Positions 40,501 to 52,704 of a stretch of DNA of 64,000 nt are shown in pieces (the stretch's first letter is position 1; each line of letters opens with the position of its first letter). This DNA is from Pterobdella sp. o SKG-2022 (Eukaryota; Annelida; Clitellata; Hirudinida; Piscicolidae): positions 6,233,030-6,297,029 of the forward strand of contig OZ038324.1 in assembly GCA_964035795.1 (NCBI GenBank), in the 5' to 3' direction. A program made the position numbers and the translations under genes. The notes below the pieces were generated by a model. That model saw only the letters and a program-made list of their open reading frames with translations. It was not told where the DNA came from and did not search any database.

Positions 40501-41875
40501 GAGGAATTATTTTTATTTTCGAACTTAAAAAACTTTTTTGAAAATCTAGTTTTCAAAAATTTTCACATTTTTATTTTCTTTCAATTTATTTCAAATTTTA
40601 TCGCAATTACTAATATGAAGTAACTTTCCTTTTAAAGTTGAAAACATTAGTTGAAAAGGTTGTAAGTTTATAGTGAAATTCCGCCGGATTATTAAAAAAT
40701 CAGAATTTTGATCTTCGAGTTACTGAAAGAAAGCTGTATTGAACATACATTTTAAATATAATTAACAGCGGTAGTTGAACGTTTGAACAAATTGAATAGA
40801 AAAATTTCCAACCATCCTTTCCAAAGTTGATGTTTGGTCTGGGCGCCGATTTCAGTAGTTTGTACTTTTTTCCTTCAATTTCTATGTTCTTCTGGTTTAA
40901 GGCTTTTTCGTTCAAAGCATGCATGTCGTAGCTTGCAGGAAAGACATTGTATTCTTGATCCTCCACATAGAAGTTTCCCATCTGATAATGGGATTTTCGT
41001 CCGATTTTTTGGTAGACATGAATAAAATTAAGAAAAAATAAATAGGAATGTGTTGAAATTAAGATTTTATACTTACGTAGAAAAATCCATCTTCTCCCTC
41101 TATCGAGAGGATAGAAAACAAGGCATTATAAGAATCATCTCTGTACCTTGCTACATGCTTCAGTTAATAAAAACATTATTAAATGATTAGAAAAAAAGAA
41201 TCGAGAAAATTTCAAATTTATTTATTTTCATTTATATAACACGCTTCATACACAAATTAAACATGTATCATAAGTTCATAAAGTACTTGATAACGTTATT
41301 TTGTTACCGTAAAGCTTTGTACTCAATAGAATTACCTTTTTTGTTCAAATACTTTGCAGTAGCATAAATAAAAGTTTTGAATAAACATTCTAGCAATGCT
41401 TTTTATATAGCAAGTAACCAGATAAAAGTAAAACAGGATAAGAAGGAAAAATAATTGGTTTACATCTTTACTATGATCTTCATTATCTTCAGATGCTATT
41501 TCTAATTCTCCCGCCTTTTCTTTCAAATCAAGAGTGACATTGTATGTGGTATTAATGGCTATCTCAAGACGCACTTCCTTAGGCAAGCTCTCTGCATTTC
41601 AAACAATTTATATCAATATTGGACTTTGATTTTAATGGTTGTAATTTCATTTACTACTGAAGTTGGATGTTTAAATGAATATCTCATTTAATATTTTTTA
41701 TAGTTATGTAGAGTTTTTAAATGAAGATCATTTATGAAGTTTTTATTTCAACAATTTTTATTTTTTAATCTTATTTTTTAAAACAAAAATTTTGATCACC
41801 GTGTGCACTGCTTAGTGCAATAAATATCCATAGAAAAAACTGCAATAAAAAATATTTTATGGAAAAATGCTGCAT
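34551..41875 (-). CDS. Secreted ADAMTS-like zinc metalloprotease, 18 exons
   Basis: Reprolysin-type protease. Exons, minus strand: 41875-41800, 41591-41464, 41157-41077, 40981-40813, 40182-40059, 39833-39755, 39473-39396, 39025-38906, 38678-38617, 38299-38168, 37813-37737, 37246-37162, 36642-36498, 36245-36074, 35652-35491, 35297-35173, 35026-34924, 34660-34551. All junctions are GT-AG in phase; total 2028 nt, 675 residues. The N-terminus MQHFSIKYFLLQFFLWIFIA is a clear signal peptide. A prodomain follows, then the catalytic domain from MELMVVIDHTTYRK, with GTLCKG, the intact zinc site HEIGHALGSWHD and Met-turn YIMAS. Next is an ADAMTS-type cysteine-rich region (NCLLDKP, YSLMEQCQLSYG, GTSCGDKMWCVLGKC). 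Four small cysteine modules end the protein (DTCRFGD, NCPYGDKEDTC, PSWCSKK, GCEYGDKADWC, each closing CC..C). No thrombospondin repeat is seen. Substrate unknown. Confidence 0.9.
34775..34855 (-). repeat. tRNA-derived SINE-like fragment
   Basis: The minus strand reads an A-box-like TTAGGCTTGAGAGCG and a B box GGGTTCGAATCCC about 25 bases apart. The ends do not pair as a tRNA acceptor stem, so this is a tRNA-derived SINE or pseudogene rather than a tRNA gene. It sits in the last intron of the protease gene. Confidence 0.6.
37289..37591. repeat. 18-bp tandem repeat, about 17 units
   Basis: The unit AATAATAATAACAATAGT repeats with almost no change; one early unit has AAA in place of AAC. The array lies in the intron of the protease gene immediately after exon 11. 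Long Ile/Val- or Leu/Tyr-rich frames through it are artefacts. Confidence 0.95.
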
Positions 41876-44800
41876 TTCCCTCTTTTGATCCTATATTGGT
41901 TTAAGGAATCTCAATTTATAAAGCATTATCTGCGTGGTTTGTATTGTAGGGTTTCCACATAAAATCCATTTGCATTGATTTTAAGAAATACTTTTTGCAT
42001 AAACCAAAAAATTGAAAAAAATAACTAACAGTACAAATAATAAAATAATCTTCGTAGAAATAATGTTATAGTTAATAAATAGAAATTATACTAAAACAAA
42101 GTTTATTTTTATAGTAAAAACCAAGGCTAATGGTGGTGTAAAACATTAAAAATATTGGATTAACTTTCATAAAAATGAGTAAAAAATGGCCGAAATTTTT
42201 GTACTATTTTGATTTTTGTGTATATTAGGTTAGTACGAAACGAGGCTATTCTCAAGCTACCTTCTCTATTGCGAGACGGTCATCTCTTATTAAGATCAAG
42301 ATTCGTCCTTGACTTATAAATGTGGGTTGTGGTAAAAATTTTGTAAAAGTAAAACTGAATTATTATTTTTTTTTGAGCAATATCTATTTCATATCAAAAA
42401 GAGTTTGCTTAATCGAAGTTTTAGGCTGAATATAGGTTTGAGTTGAAATTTTTTTGTAAATCATGATTGGACGGTGTTTTAAGCATGAACTGCTGATTGG
42501 TGAATATAAATAAATATGTTAGGAAATTTAAATTTTCAAAAAAAGGACAAACTAATTAACAAAATAGAGATAATAAAATGACGATTTATTATTATTTTTT
42601 ATTTAAAGATTCTTAGAATTTTTTGAAAGAGATACAAGAAAGACCTTGAAAAATTACGTTTGAAATGTGTTTATAAAAGAATATATTAGCTTCATATCAA
42701 TGGATGTTTTGAAAAGTAAAATAAATTGTTGATCAAATGTTTAAACAGTTTTATTTTTTGCCTAATTCGTGATAATTTGATGAGATATGTTTTCTCCAAT
42801 GTATTATTTGATTATTTTTATTAATATATATATATATATTCTTAGCTAATGTTTTATTTCAAAACTTAATGGAAATATGATAATCAATTGTTGTGTCAAT
42901 TCATTAATAATTATTTTGAAAAATCATATCGAAATAGTTTTTTAAACAAAATATTGCCAACAAAAATGATTAAAATCAAGTAGATTATAAAAGTAAACAC
43001 TTAATTTTTATGATAATTCAATATCTAGGGTATTTTCTATGATTAGGGTTGCATAATTTTCTTATATTAAAGATGTAAAAATCATGAATATTTAAATCAT
43101 TTCAAGGTTTTCGTGATAAATTTAATACATTTTTGAATTATTCATTTATTCAGAGTATATGTCTTTACGTACTCTAGTACTGAACGACTTTATTACGATA
43201 TTCAACTTTAACCGTCTTGGAATTATTCCACCACGTATCGAAATATAAATATATTTTGTAAATAAGTTGGTTTCAGTATAAAAAATACTTTAAGAATGAC
43301 ATAAGTGTATACAAATCATTGATATTGAAGATTGTCTGAGGCTTGCATGTATATATGTATGCGTGTATGTAATATATAAACAGAATTTTGTGGCCTTGAA
43401 ATGTGAAGGATTAAAGTTTCTCGAGGCTTTTGCTGTTGATAGGTATAATTGAGTTTTTTTTTAATTTTTAAAAAATTAACAGTAGCAGTAGTCTTGAGGG
43501 TTTTATAATTTGAAAAAAAATACCCTTTTTCGGATCTAAAAGCTTCTTGTTTACTTTTCTGCTGAATGTGGGTTCATGTGGAAATAAGTTTTAGACCCAA
43601 ATAAACCAAATAAATATTTGTTTTATGATTCAGCTTTTTGATTCTGTTCAATTTGGCTACGTAATTTAAGCCTAAAATGGCTCATCTAATGCTCAAAAAT
43701 TTATTTTGACAAGTTGATGTTATTTTAAACAAAAAAAAACTTACTACATTAATGAGTGATTAAAAATTCTTAATCTGATTTATTTTCAGATCGGTGGAGG
43801 AAGAAGGGTTAGAATGGGTTTGGATGTTGGAATGAAAGATGAGAAAAAAGAAAAAGGTGGATGTTGGCAGAATCTTTTGATTTAAGAGGGTTCAAATTTA
43901 AGTGAGGTGTTGAAAAAGCTAAAAATGTATAAAAAAATCTTTAAACTTTTCATTTTTAACATTCACTAAATACTAATAAAAAGTAAAAAAAATACAATAA
44001 AAATAGTCTCAATTTGTTAATAAATCATCTCATAATGATTATTCAAAGTAGAATTTAGTGTGGATGGCCTACCCGGTGACCACTGTACAAAGATAGTACT
44101 AAGGTTTTGTGTACCTCATAATCATCTATTTATCAACAATATTCTTGTATTTATCATGCTAATTATATCTTCATCATAGATATATATTATTTTTTAATGT
44201 TTATAGTTGTATTTATGCTAATATTATGTATTTTTATCATAAAGGAATTTAAATAGGTATTAACATTTATTTTGTTTTCATCATGATATTTTGAAAATTT
44301 GTATTTATAAGTTGTAATATTCATAAATTCATTTTTTCATCACAATTAAATTAATTTCCTAGCTCTAAAATTTTCTAATAATTATAATTTTCATGATTAC
44401 TGTATTAAAGCACTCATATACAATTTTATTTCTCTTAATTGTTGGTTTCTATTTAAGATGCAGCTTACATTGAACAATCTTCATATTTAATTGCCTATCA
44501 ATAAACATTCTATTATTTCCAATGGTATTTTTATTATTTTGTTTTCCTATTATGCTTTTTTGTCAATATGATTCTATTATGAATTTTTATCTACACAGCT
44601 TTCAACACTACTAAAAAATGCTGTTTGCAGTCATTCAGTGGCTCAAAACATCAAATATTATCAGTGCATATTATCCTTATTGATAACTATAAGCACCCAA
44701 GCTTTTTATTTAATAATATTGCAGAAATTATGGTAATTTTTTCTGCTAAAAATTGTTTATTTAATCTGTTGTTTTATTAAAACCACAAATTTCAGCAAAA

Positions 44801-46162
44801 TGCTAAACACCTAACTATGACTTAAATAGATTTTCGAAAAACGATTAAACATGCATAAATTATCATTAATGAATATGTATTATATAGATATGTTATCTTC
44901 ACCCCACTTAGATTGAACTCTCGCAGGATAGAGGGCATTATTATCCGCGCCTCTAGCGCCACTCGGCGTTCTTCTATCGTTTTGAAGGCGCTTAATTATA
45001 ATATTAATTCTATTTCATTGTATAAATTTGCTTTTAAGCCTTTTATTTAAAATTTTTTTTCAATTTCTTACACTAATCGTTTGGGATGGAAGCTTTGATA
45101 ATTGTTCATAACTCGAGGTTTTCATAGGAAGATTTTGTATATAAGTCGAGGTATACGATAAATTGCCAGTAGATTGTAGTGGTTGTTCATAAAGCAAGGT
45201 AGGAATATTTATATCTTGTTGATCATGTACTGCAGAGTTCGTTTGATTATTGGTGATATTTATACTTATTTTCATATCTACCATTACGATTATACTTATT
45301 CTTAGTTCACATGAATATTAATTTTAACTGGTAAAATTTGATTTATTATATTAAATTAGATTTAATTAATTATTTTTGATGTATAATTTTGGTTCGCCTT
45401 ACCATTATGTATCTATAGCTTTTCAAAATTTTAGATATATTTTGTATATAAGATTAAACGCGGTTTGAAGATTCTTCAGTTTAGATATACTAACTATTGT
45501 TGTTTCGCTGTTGTAACGTCCTCAAAGCATTGGCCAGCAGCTGTTAAACTTGACAATGTACATAATTTAAAATTCATCATTCATTCGTTCATCCATTCAT
45601 CCATTCAGTAGTTTTCATTCATTCCCATATTCCTTCATTAGCTATATTGGTTTAGGTTTTAGTTTTAAGATTTTTTCAAAATTTTCTAAAATTATTAACT
45701 GATAAGTTTATTTCAGTCATTCGTTCATCCTTCCATACATCCTTTCATTCATTCATTGAAGTAGATTTTTCTCTAATGGGACTTCGGTTTGATGTTGTTA
45801 AATTCACATTTGACATTTTCTTCTAGGTTGATACCACTATAATGTACATACAAGCATGTTAACTTAATCACATTTTAATGTTTCAAATGATTAAATAATA
45901 TACTGAAGGTTAAATGAAAGTTTAAATTTAAGCAAAAAGTAACGTCATTAATTTATAACTAAATTAGTTTGAAATTCTTTGTAACTTTTCCTTTTGAGTC
46001 GTTTGATTTTAGTTTCATCGGTTTACTTTGGTTACGCCTCTATTCAAAATTCAATATAGTAGAGAGAAGTTTCTAATAAAATTTTATCTATCTTCTTCAG
46101 TACAAAAATAGACTAAATACCCGGTTGAAAGTTTTAATTAAGAGTAAATTTTCACGCTAAAA
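41876..46162. other. AT-rich intergenic region between the protease and phosphatase-like genes
   Basis: About 4.3 kb, with only one small candidate frame (45060-45284, minus). It should contain the promoters of both flanking genes, which are transcribed away from each other. A degenerate CATTCATCC tract lies at 45570-45620 and again near 45720-45755. Confidence 0.6.
45060..45284 (-). CDS. Small hypothetical reading frame
   Basis: A 74-codon frame opening MVDMKISINITNNQTNSAVH and ending at a stop. It is polar, rich in Ser, Thr, Gln and Asn, with no hydrophobic segment or recognised motif. Composition is more protein-like than that of neighbouring chance frames, but there is no other support. 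It could be an exon of an unseen gene or chance. Confidence 0.2.
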   Translation of the reverse strand: MVDMKISINITNNQTNSAVHDQQDINIPTLLYEQPLQSTGNLSYTSTYIQNLPMKTSSYEQLSKLPSQTISVRN

Positions 46163-49100
46163 ATGCTAAACGGAAAAAAATCAATAAAAATATTTGATAA
46201 GAAACCCGTAAAAAGCACCCAAAAGTTAAGTCTGCCGGATCTGCAGACAGAAGGAGAATTCTCTAAAAAAATTCAGAAACGGAACAAAAGCAGGGTGAGT
46301 ATGAAAGTGCCAGATGGCGTGAAGCAAAAGTCTTCGAGAAGTATGGTGAGCATGTTCTCTTACATTTCCAAGAGTGTCATGACCAACCCTGAAGACAACA
46401 AGGCCTTCATAGAGAGCCTCAGATCGGCTGAAGATTACGATGATTCTGAAGAAAAAAAATTACTTCATCCTAGAACCAAAGACACCATGTATAACGTGCT
46501 AGACGTCCCAGAGAGGGAAGAAATTTTTGAGAAGCTAGCCATACATGAATCAGAACAAGTGATGTCATCGGATTATATAGAAAGAACACCCGTACAAGAC
46601 TACATCAATGGTTATATGTGCTCCATAGCGAAGAAATGCACCAGCGAGAAAGTCTGTGTAAAAAGTGAGTCGTCCGAGAAGATGGAAGGGATACACTTCA
46701 GAAATTTCCATGGGAAGCTGGCGAAAAACCTTATCAACACTATCAACACTGTCATCATATCTTTTGAAGGTCTATATATTTGAAAATTCCTTTTTTATGT
46801 CAGTTAGTTAATTGATTAATTAATTAGTTTATTAGTAAACTATCAATTTTAATCAATGAGCTCATTGCATAAACATAAAGTCGTTTTCACCTATAACGGT
46901 TTTTTTGCCCATATATCATTTTACTGTTGAAACATGAAGGTTTAATGATAAATTCAAATACTCTCTCAGTTATGCTGCTTTTTAGATTAAATTCAGATTT
47001 ACACATTATTAACGATAACTATTATGGATGAGTTTTTGCATGATTTTTTAGAATTCTTTGATGAAAAAGTAACGCAACTAGAGAATTAAATCTCATGATT
47101 TGTTATGATATGCTGAAAGTATATATGTTTGGATCAAAAATTTTGAGCTTTTCATAGAGAACATACCCCGGTCTTATTTACGGATAGTTAGACATACTAG
47201 GAAAATATTTAATTTTCACTTGTAGTTCTATTTATTTATTTAATTTATATATTATATTCATTATTTTTATCAACTTTCAAATGTTATGCTATATTAAGTG
47301 CTGAAGAATGGCTGTTGTCTGGAAACCGGCGCTATGGCTCTTACCAACACCCTCACTTCAATGGTTTGAATGTTGATTATAACGATAACCTTTGAAGTCG
47401 AAGCGCTTATTCTAAAGAAGCAAACTGAACGAAACCAATGAGATAAATGAAGTATGAATAATTATAAAATAGAATAAGTCGAAAACGAGTTTGTCTCAAA
47501 TAAAAGTTTGCAGTTACCAAAACCTAGCGAAACTTTTCAAAAAAGCTAAATTGAACAGGTTTGTGTGGGTAACTCGCACAAAAAACCTAAAGCTTTTACT
47601 AGCTTCAGGACTGTTTTAATGCATTTAATTCCAGCTTTCCAAACCCCAAATATAAAACATAATACACATGAATAACTAGATAAGTATACTCGATAATGTG
47701 AGCTCGACGCATAAACACAGACGCTGTGTAAAACAATATACACTATACATCCATTATACATACACTATGCCAGAACAAGGAGGTATGGGTGATACACACG
47801 AGGGATGACATGTGTAGAAGTTCAATTCATAGGTGGCTGTGGGAGAGGGCTATCAGGTCGATCAGCGAGGTTGTCTTAGGAGTCTTGTTATCATTGTTTT
47901 TGTTTTATTTTTATTGTTTTCAAGTGTTAATTGTTATTATTATTGTTATTTGTGCGTTTTTAAATAATTTTTAGTGTTTTTATTATTTTTGTTGTTATTA
48001 TTTTTGTTGTTATTATTTTTGTTATTATTGTTGTTACTATTTCACAATTCGATTCAGGGCGATGGATTTTTGACTTGTATATTTAAATTATTATTTGTAT
48101 ATTTCAATTTTTGTTGTTGATTATTTATATTATTAAGTATTGATGTAGTATGCATATTTTTTCATTTTCTTCAATTTGATTGTAATGACTATTAACATTT
48201 TTTGTTATTTCTATTTTATAACTGCTTTACTTACCATTTATAATTTTAAAGTTATAAAAATAAATAAAATAAAAATTTTAAAAAATAAATTTTAATTTTC
48301 ACCTTTGATAATTAAAGGAGATTAAACAGCTCGTAATTATTTCAATATAATTCATTTTTAAAGTGTATTACTCGAGTCAATTTGTTCAACCTTTTTACGC
48401 TTTCCACGATTTTCTTAATTATCACTAATTTAATTTGAATTCTCACATAGATTAGTTTTAATTTGAAAAAATTTGCTTGGCTCATATAAAAATTTATTTG
48501 AAGCATAAAAAATAGGCCTTTCTCACAGTGATGAAACAGTGAAAAATATAAAATTTAAAAGTAAATTTAAAAAACAAACTTTTGCTATCTATTTAAGAAT
48601 TTATGATTAAAATGAATAAAGTTTTTGTTTCAAAATAGTTTAAACTTCTTACAAAACAACAAACTAGAAACCTTACTAAGATCCCACCCACCCTTGGTAT
48701 CTAGTGAGCATTCCATCAGAAGTACTGGGAAGATAGCCAACTAATATGAACTTTTAAAACCCCATTAAAAATTTTCAATGTTTAAAATAAGCATATATAA
48801 CGATGCTATTCTGTAACCCAAATTTTTTTAACATAACTTCAACCCTTCAACTAACTCCACCTTCCCCCATTTTAACTCGACCCTCATTTAATAACCCCGC
48901 CCACAGGACCACATCATATGCACGTCTTACGTCACAGCCCGAATCATTAAAAACCTTATGAATTTTCAAGGTCGGATAAAACCATTTTTAATAGATTTTT
49001 TTTTGTATTTTAGAGTGTTTTAAGACCGTTTCAACAATTTCGTCACTGAAAGATTATGGGAGAAGTATTATAAAAAACACATGAAAAAATGCATTTAATA

Positions 49101-52100
49101 TCACGTTTCGAAAAGCACTTAATAACATGAGGTTCTCTAAAAACAAAATGGAACGTGCAATTTAAAAAAAACTGCTTCTTATTGCGGACAAAACTCATCA
49201 ATAAATCATATCGCCATTAGACATAATTATTCACAACTAATAATATCAATTTTGATTATTTATATCTTTTAAAACGTAAGATGGCGCCCTCGAACAGGTA
49301 AAATGTTGTGTTGTGGTTCTAAAGAGTTGAATGATGAATTAGTCAATGAGGGACTCAACAGTGTTCTGCTGGAGGTTGTTGGGGAGAGGTTGTTTAAAGA
49401 GGTTGCAAAATGCCATTGTGAGTGTGGTGAAAAAGGTGTTCCTGGGGGTGTTATGGAGAGGTTGTAAGTTTCAAGAAAAGATGGTTGTGAGTTTGGTAGT
49501 TATGAGCTAGTTACCTGATTGTCAGAGAGATGTGACGTGGAGGTTGTGTGAGGTTTGTGATATAGGTGTTTGAGGAATGTATGTAGGATGGTTGTTTAAA
49601 AATTTTCCATTCATAGGTTCAGTTTGAAAAATATAAAAACCCAAATTAAAATAATTACGGCAAAGGATGGAGAAGTGAAGACAGTTATCAACTGCATGGC
49701 CGACTTCAAGCCAGACCCTGAGGTGAGTCAAACATCCACCCTTGCATCTGCCGTTCTACGGCCCAACTATGGATTTGATCGTGTTGATTTGTTGTAATGA
49801 TGACCAGAATGCAGTTCGAGGTCAAAACCAAAAAAAAAATAAAAGCAACAAAACGCATAATTATTATCTTACTCAAAAAAACAGATAAATGCTGAATATT
49901 AAGAATACTACAATAAAAAACGCTAAAACCTTCCAGATCTCACTGGTGCTGATGGGCTTCGATGAAAACTTTACTTTTAACAAAGGATTCATGATTGTCA
50001 ACTACCTGTGCAAGTCAGACATGCCCTTCCTCGTGACCAACCTTTATGATGACCATTCCGGTGATCCCAGGTCGAAAAAGTCAGGTGGGTTGATTTTTTG
50101 TTGTTTTAGTGTTTCTGTGGTCTTATTGTTTTTTGAGGTTTTTTGCTGTAGGTTTGTTATTTTTATTATTATATCTCTCTGTTTTTTCCATTCTATCATT
50201 TTCATATTCTTTCAGCGTGTTTATACAGCTGTTCTCTAATAATTTTTGATATGTTAAAAATTATAATAAAAAGAATAAAATTAGTCTTCGTGTTTTTTAG
50301 TTAATAAAACTATTGGGTTGATTATGAAAAGCCCAGATGAATTAAAAAAAATTTTTTTTTTTTGATTAAAGTCCGACATAGAACCGATTCATAACAACTT
50401 TTAATGCCTCCCGACAGAACTCCGGGGTATGTACACATTTGTATCAGCGGCAGCTGAGAGGGAGGCTGATTATATACTAGGTCTTCCTGAGGAGCATACT
50501 CAAAAGGTTTGGTGGTGATGATGGTGGTGGTGGTGATAATGGTAGTTGTGATGAGGATGTTGGTGATAAAGGTGGACATGGTTTCAGGTTTGATGATGAT
50601 AATTTTAGTCTTGGTGATTGGGATGGTTTTTGGGATTATGATGCATAGGGTGATGGTAGAGGTTGTGATGATCAAGGAAATTTTTTATAAAAAAAAATGA
50701 TGATGACTGTTTTAGCAGCAATAATTTAAGCTTTTATATCATCGTATGGAGTAATTTACTAACTTCACCATGACAACCAACATCATCATCATAACCATCA
50801 ACTCCATCGTTTCCGTGCTGATGTGTGGAAACATTCTTACATAGAAATCTATAGATACAACAAATCCCTTTTTAGAGAGCTTATTAATAAACAACTTTTT
50901 GATGATCCCTATTACAAAACAATTAATAAGCACGTACATACTCTTGCTTTAAACCAATTACTATAAACACGTGCATACAAACTCTTGCCCTTAAACTACT
51001 GACAAAAACACATGCATCTCAGGTGCTAGCTTCCATCTCAGAGATCAACCCAGATCAGACACTCTTCATTGGACAGAGGTTCGTTAACGAGGGTTAAATT
51101 AGTTGGTTTTATATTGATAAAGCTGTTTTCGAACTATCGTATTAACAGGAGTTCATATTGTAGATTCAATTTGGGTTATCGAATCAAACACAAATATGAC
51201 TATAGTGGCATTAATTTTAGAAGTTTTAGTTATAGCTTTTACTGTCAATGAGCACAAGTCAGCCTAAGAATAATATGGTAAATCTAACTTTTGAAAACCT
51301 CTGTGTTATGCTTTAGAGAATTTTTTTTGTGCTTAATGATTGGTTAGTGAATATAATTGGCGGTAAAGTTCAGTGTATATTTTTAAGAATTTTCCAACTA
51401 AGCATAGAAAACGATGTGAAATAATAATGATGATGAATATCTGATGAAACAATGTTATATTGACACTTGCAATGCAAGCCTAACAACATCTCTTCAAATA
51501 ATACTGATATACTTGTTATTTTGGTATTAGTTTATAAAACTTACGAATTGAGCATATTGATGATTAAAGTCCGTTGTTAATCGATGACCACTTTTGAGTT
51601 TGCTTTTCCCACGGGGCTTTTGTTTCAGTGTAAAGGTCGATAAAAAATTAATTAAAATGGCGAGAAACAATAATGTTTTTTAACAACAAACTATGCTACA
51701 CGAAGCAACAGCATCCAACACAATGACAACAAAAACACAAGGCACATAAAAGAACATAAACTACAAAACACATACAAATTCATCGCAGAATGATGCCCGA
51801 TATGTTGTTCGCCAACTCTTGCGGTTATCACTCAGTAATGGTGAACATCAACGAAGCCCTCAAAGCTCAAATGGTTAAGAGCCACAAGAGCGATGTGCTT
51901 GAAGATGCGTTAGTTCACATATGCATTCATATTGGTTACTATGTCATATATGAATAAAAATTTGACTATTAATTGTTCGAAACTAGCTTTAAGTAAGTCA
52001 TTCTATGCCGCCCTTAACTGGGGTTTTGGTTGCGCAATTGGTATGTTTCACAGGACACCACTCCATGTCAACATAGATTTAAATGAAACTTAGATTGATA

Positions 52101-52268
52101 TTAGTTTTATAAAAATTGCATAAAAAAGGTATGTTTTATTGGAACAAAAAATTAACATATTCATAAGATAAAAAAAATAATTTCAGATACTATTGCCCAG
52201 AATTTGTGTGTAAATCGATCCTTGAGCTTGGTAATTTGATAAAAGAAACGTATGAGGAAGAATCCTGA
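46163..52268 (+). CDS. PGP/chronophin-like HAD-family protein lacking catalytic residues, 11 exons
   Basis: Homologous to phosphoglycolate/glycerol-3-phosphate phosphatase (PGP) and PDXP. Exons: 46163-46769, 47299-47363, 47774-47869, 48907-48970, 49298-49463, 49617-49722, 49937-50084, 50418-50506, 51023-51078, 51789-51908, 52187-52268. All junctions are GT-AG in phase; 1599 nt, 532 residues, versus about 320 for PGP. The first ~195 residues are a novel Lys/Ser-rich extension. The fold then follows PGP segment by segment, but key residues differ: motif I DxDG reads SFEG; the motif II region (usually LTNNS) reads IHTRD; the motif III GKP Lys reads GLP; motif IV GDRxxTD reads GQRMMPD. Conserved scaffold pieces remain: MGFDENF, EREADYILGLP, INPDQTLFIG and YYCPEFVCKSI near the end. 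Probably a non-catalytic relative; partner unknown. The exon 5 donor (gtaagt at 49464) is the least certain boundary. Confidence 0.85.
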
Positions 52269-52704
52269 GAAATAACTTAATGGAATGGAAACAAGAAAAC
52301 ATGTAAATATTGTTGAAGAAAAATGAATACGAAAATACTTTAATAGTGTTAGAAGGAATAATGTTAGCAGTACATAATTAGTCGAAATATATCTATTTGA
52401 GATACAACAATGAAACACTAAATTCCCATGGTAAAGTACTCAAAATTATTGCAAGGTTTTCATTCTCAAAATCGAATATAAATGAAGAAAATGTCATAAA
52501 ACATCTTCAAAACATAACTGTAAAGAATATTGCTGTTATTTTGAACGTTCTCAAATCTTTGATGCAGATAGGAAATGGTAGGTTATAATGACATTCAACT
52601 TTCCTGGGTTCAAGTCTTTCAGTCTGCAACAAATAAACAAATTTTAAACGTGTTGTTTTTAATCTAGCTTTTCTTCGAAACAGTTTGACCCCAAAACGCA
52701 ACCC
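52269..52704. other. Convergent 3' region of the phosphatase-like and methyltransferase genes
   Basis: 437 bp from one stop codon to the next. An AATAAA at 52632-52637 could end the + strand transcript, again close to the stop of the opposite gene. Confidence 0.5.

Noticed and set aside
47520..47569. Possible extra exon of the phosphatase-like gene (YQNLAKLFKKAKLN)
   Set aside because: It resembles the family region before the second motif, but its acceptor phase does not match the preceding exon (47299-47363), whereas that exon joins 47774 cleanly in phase 0.
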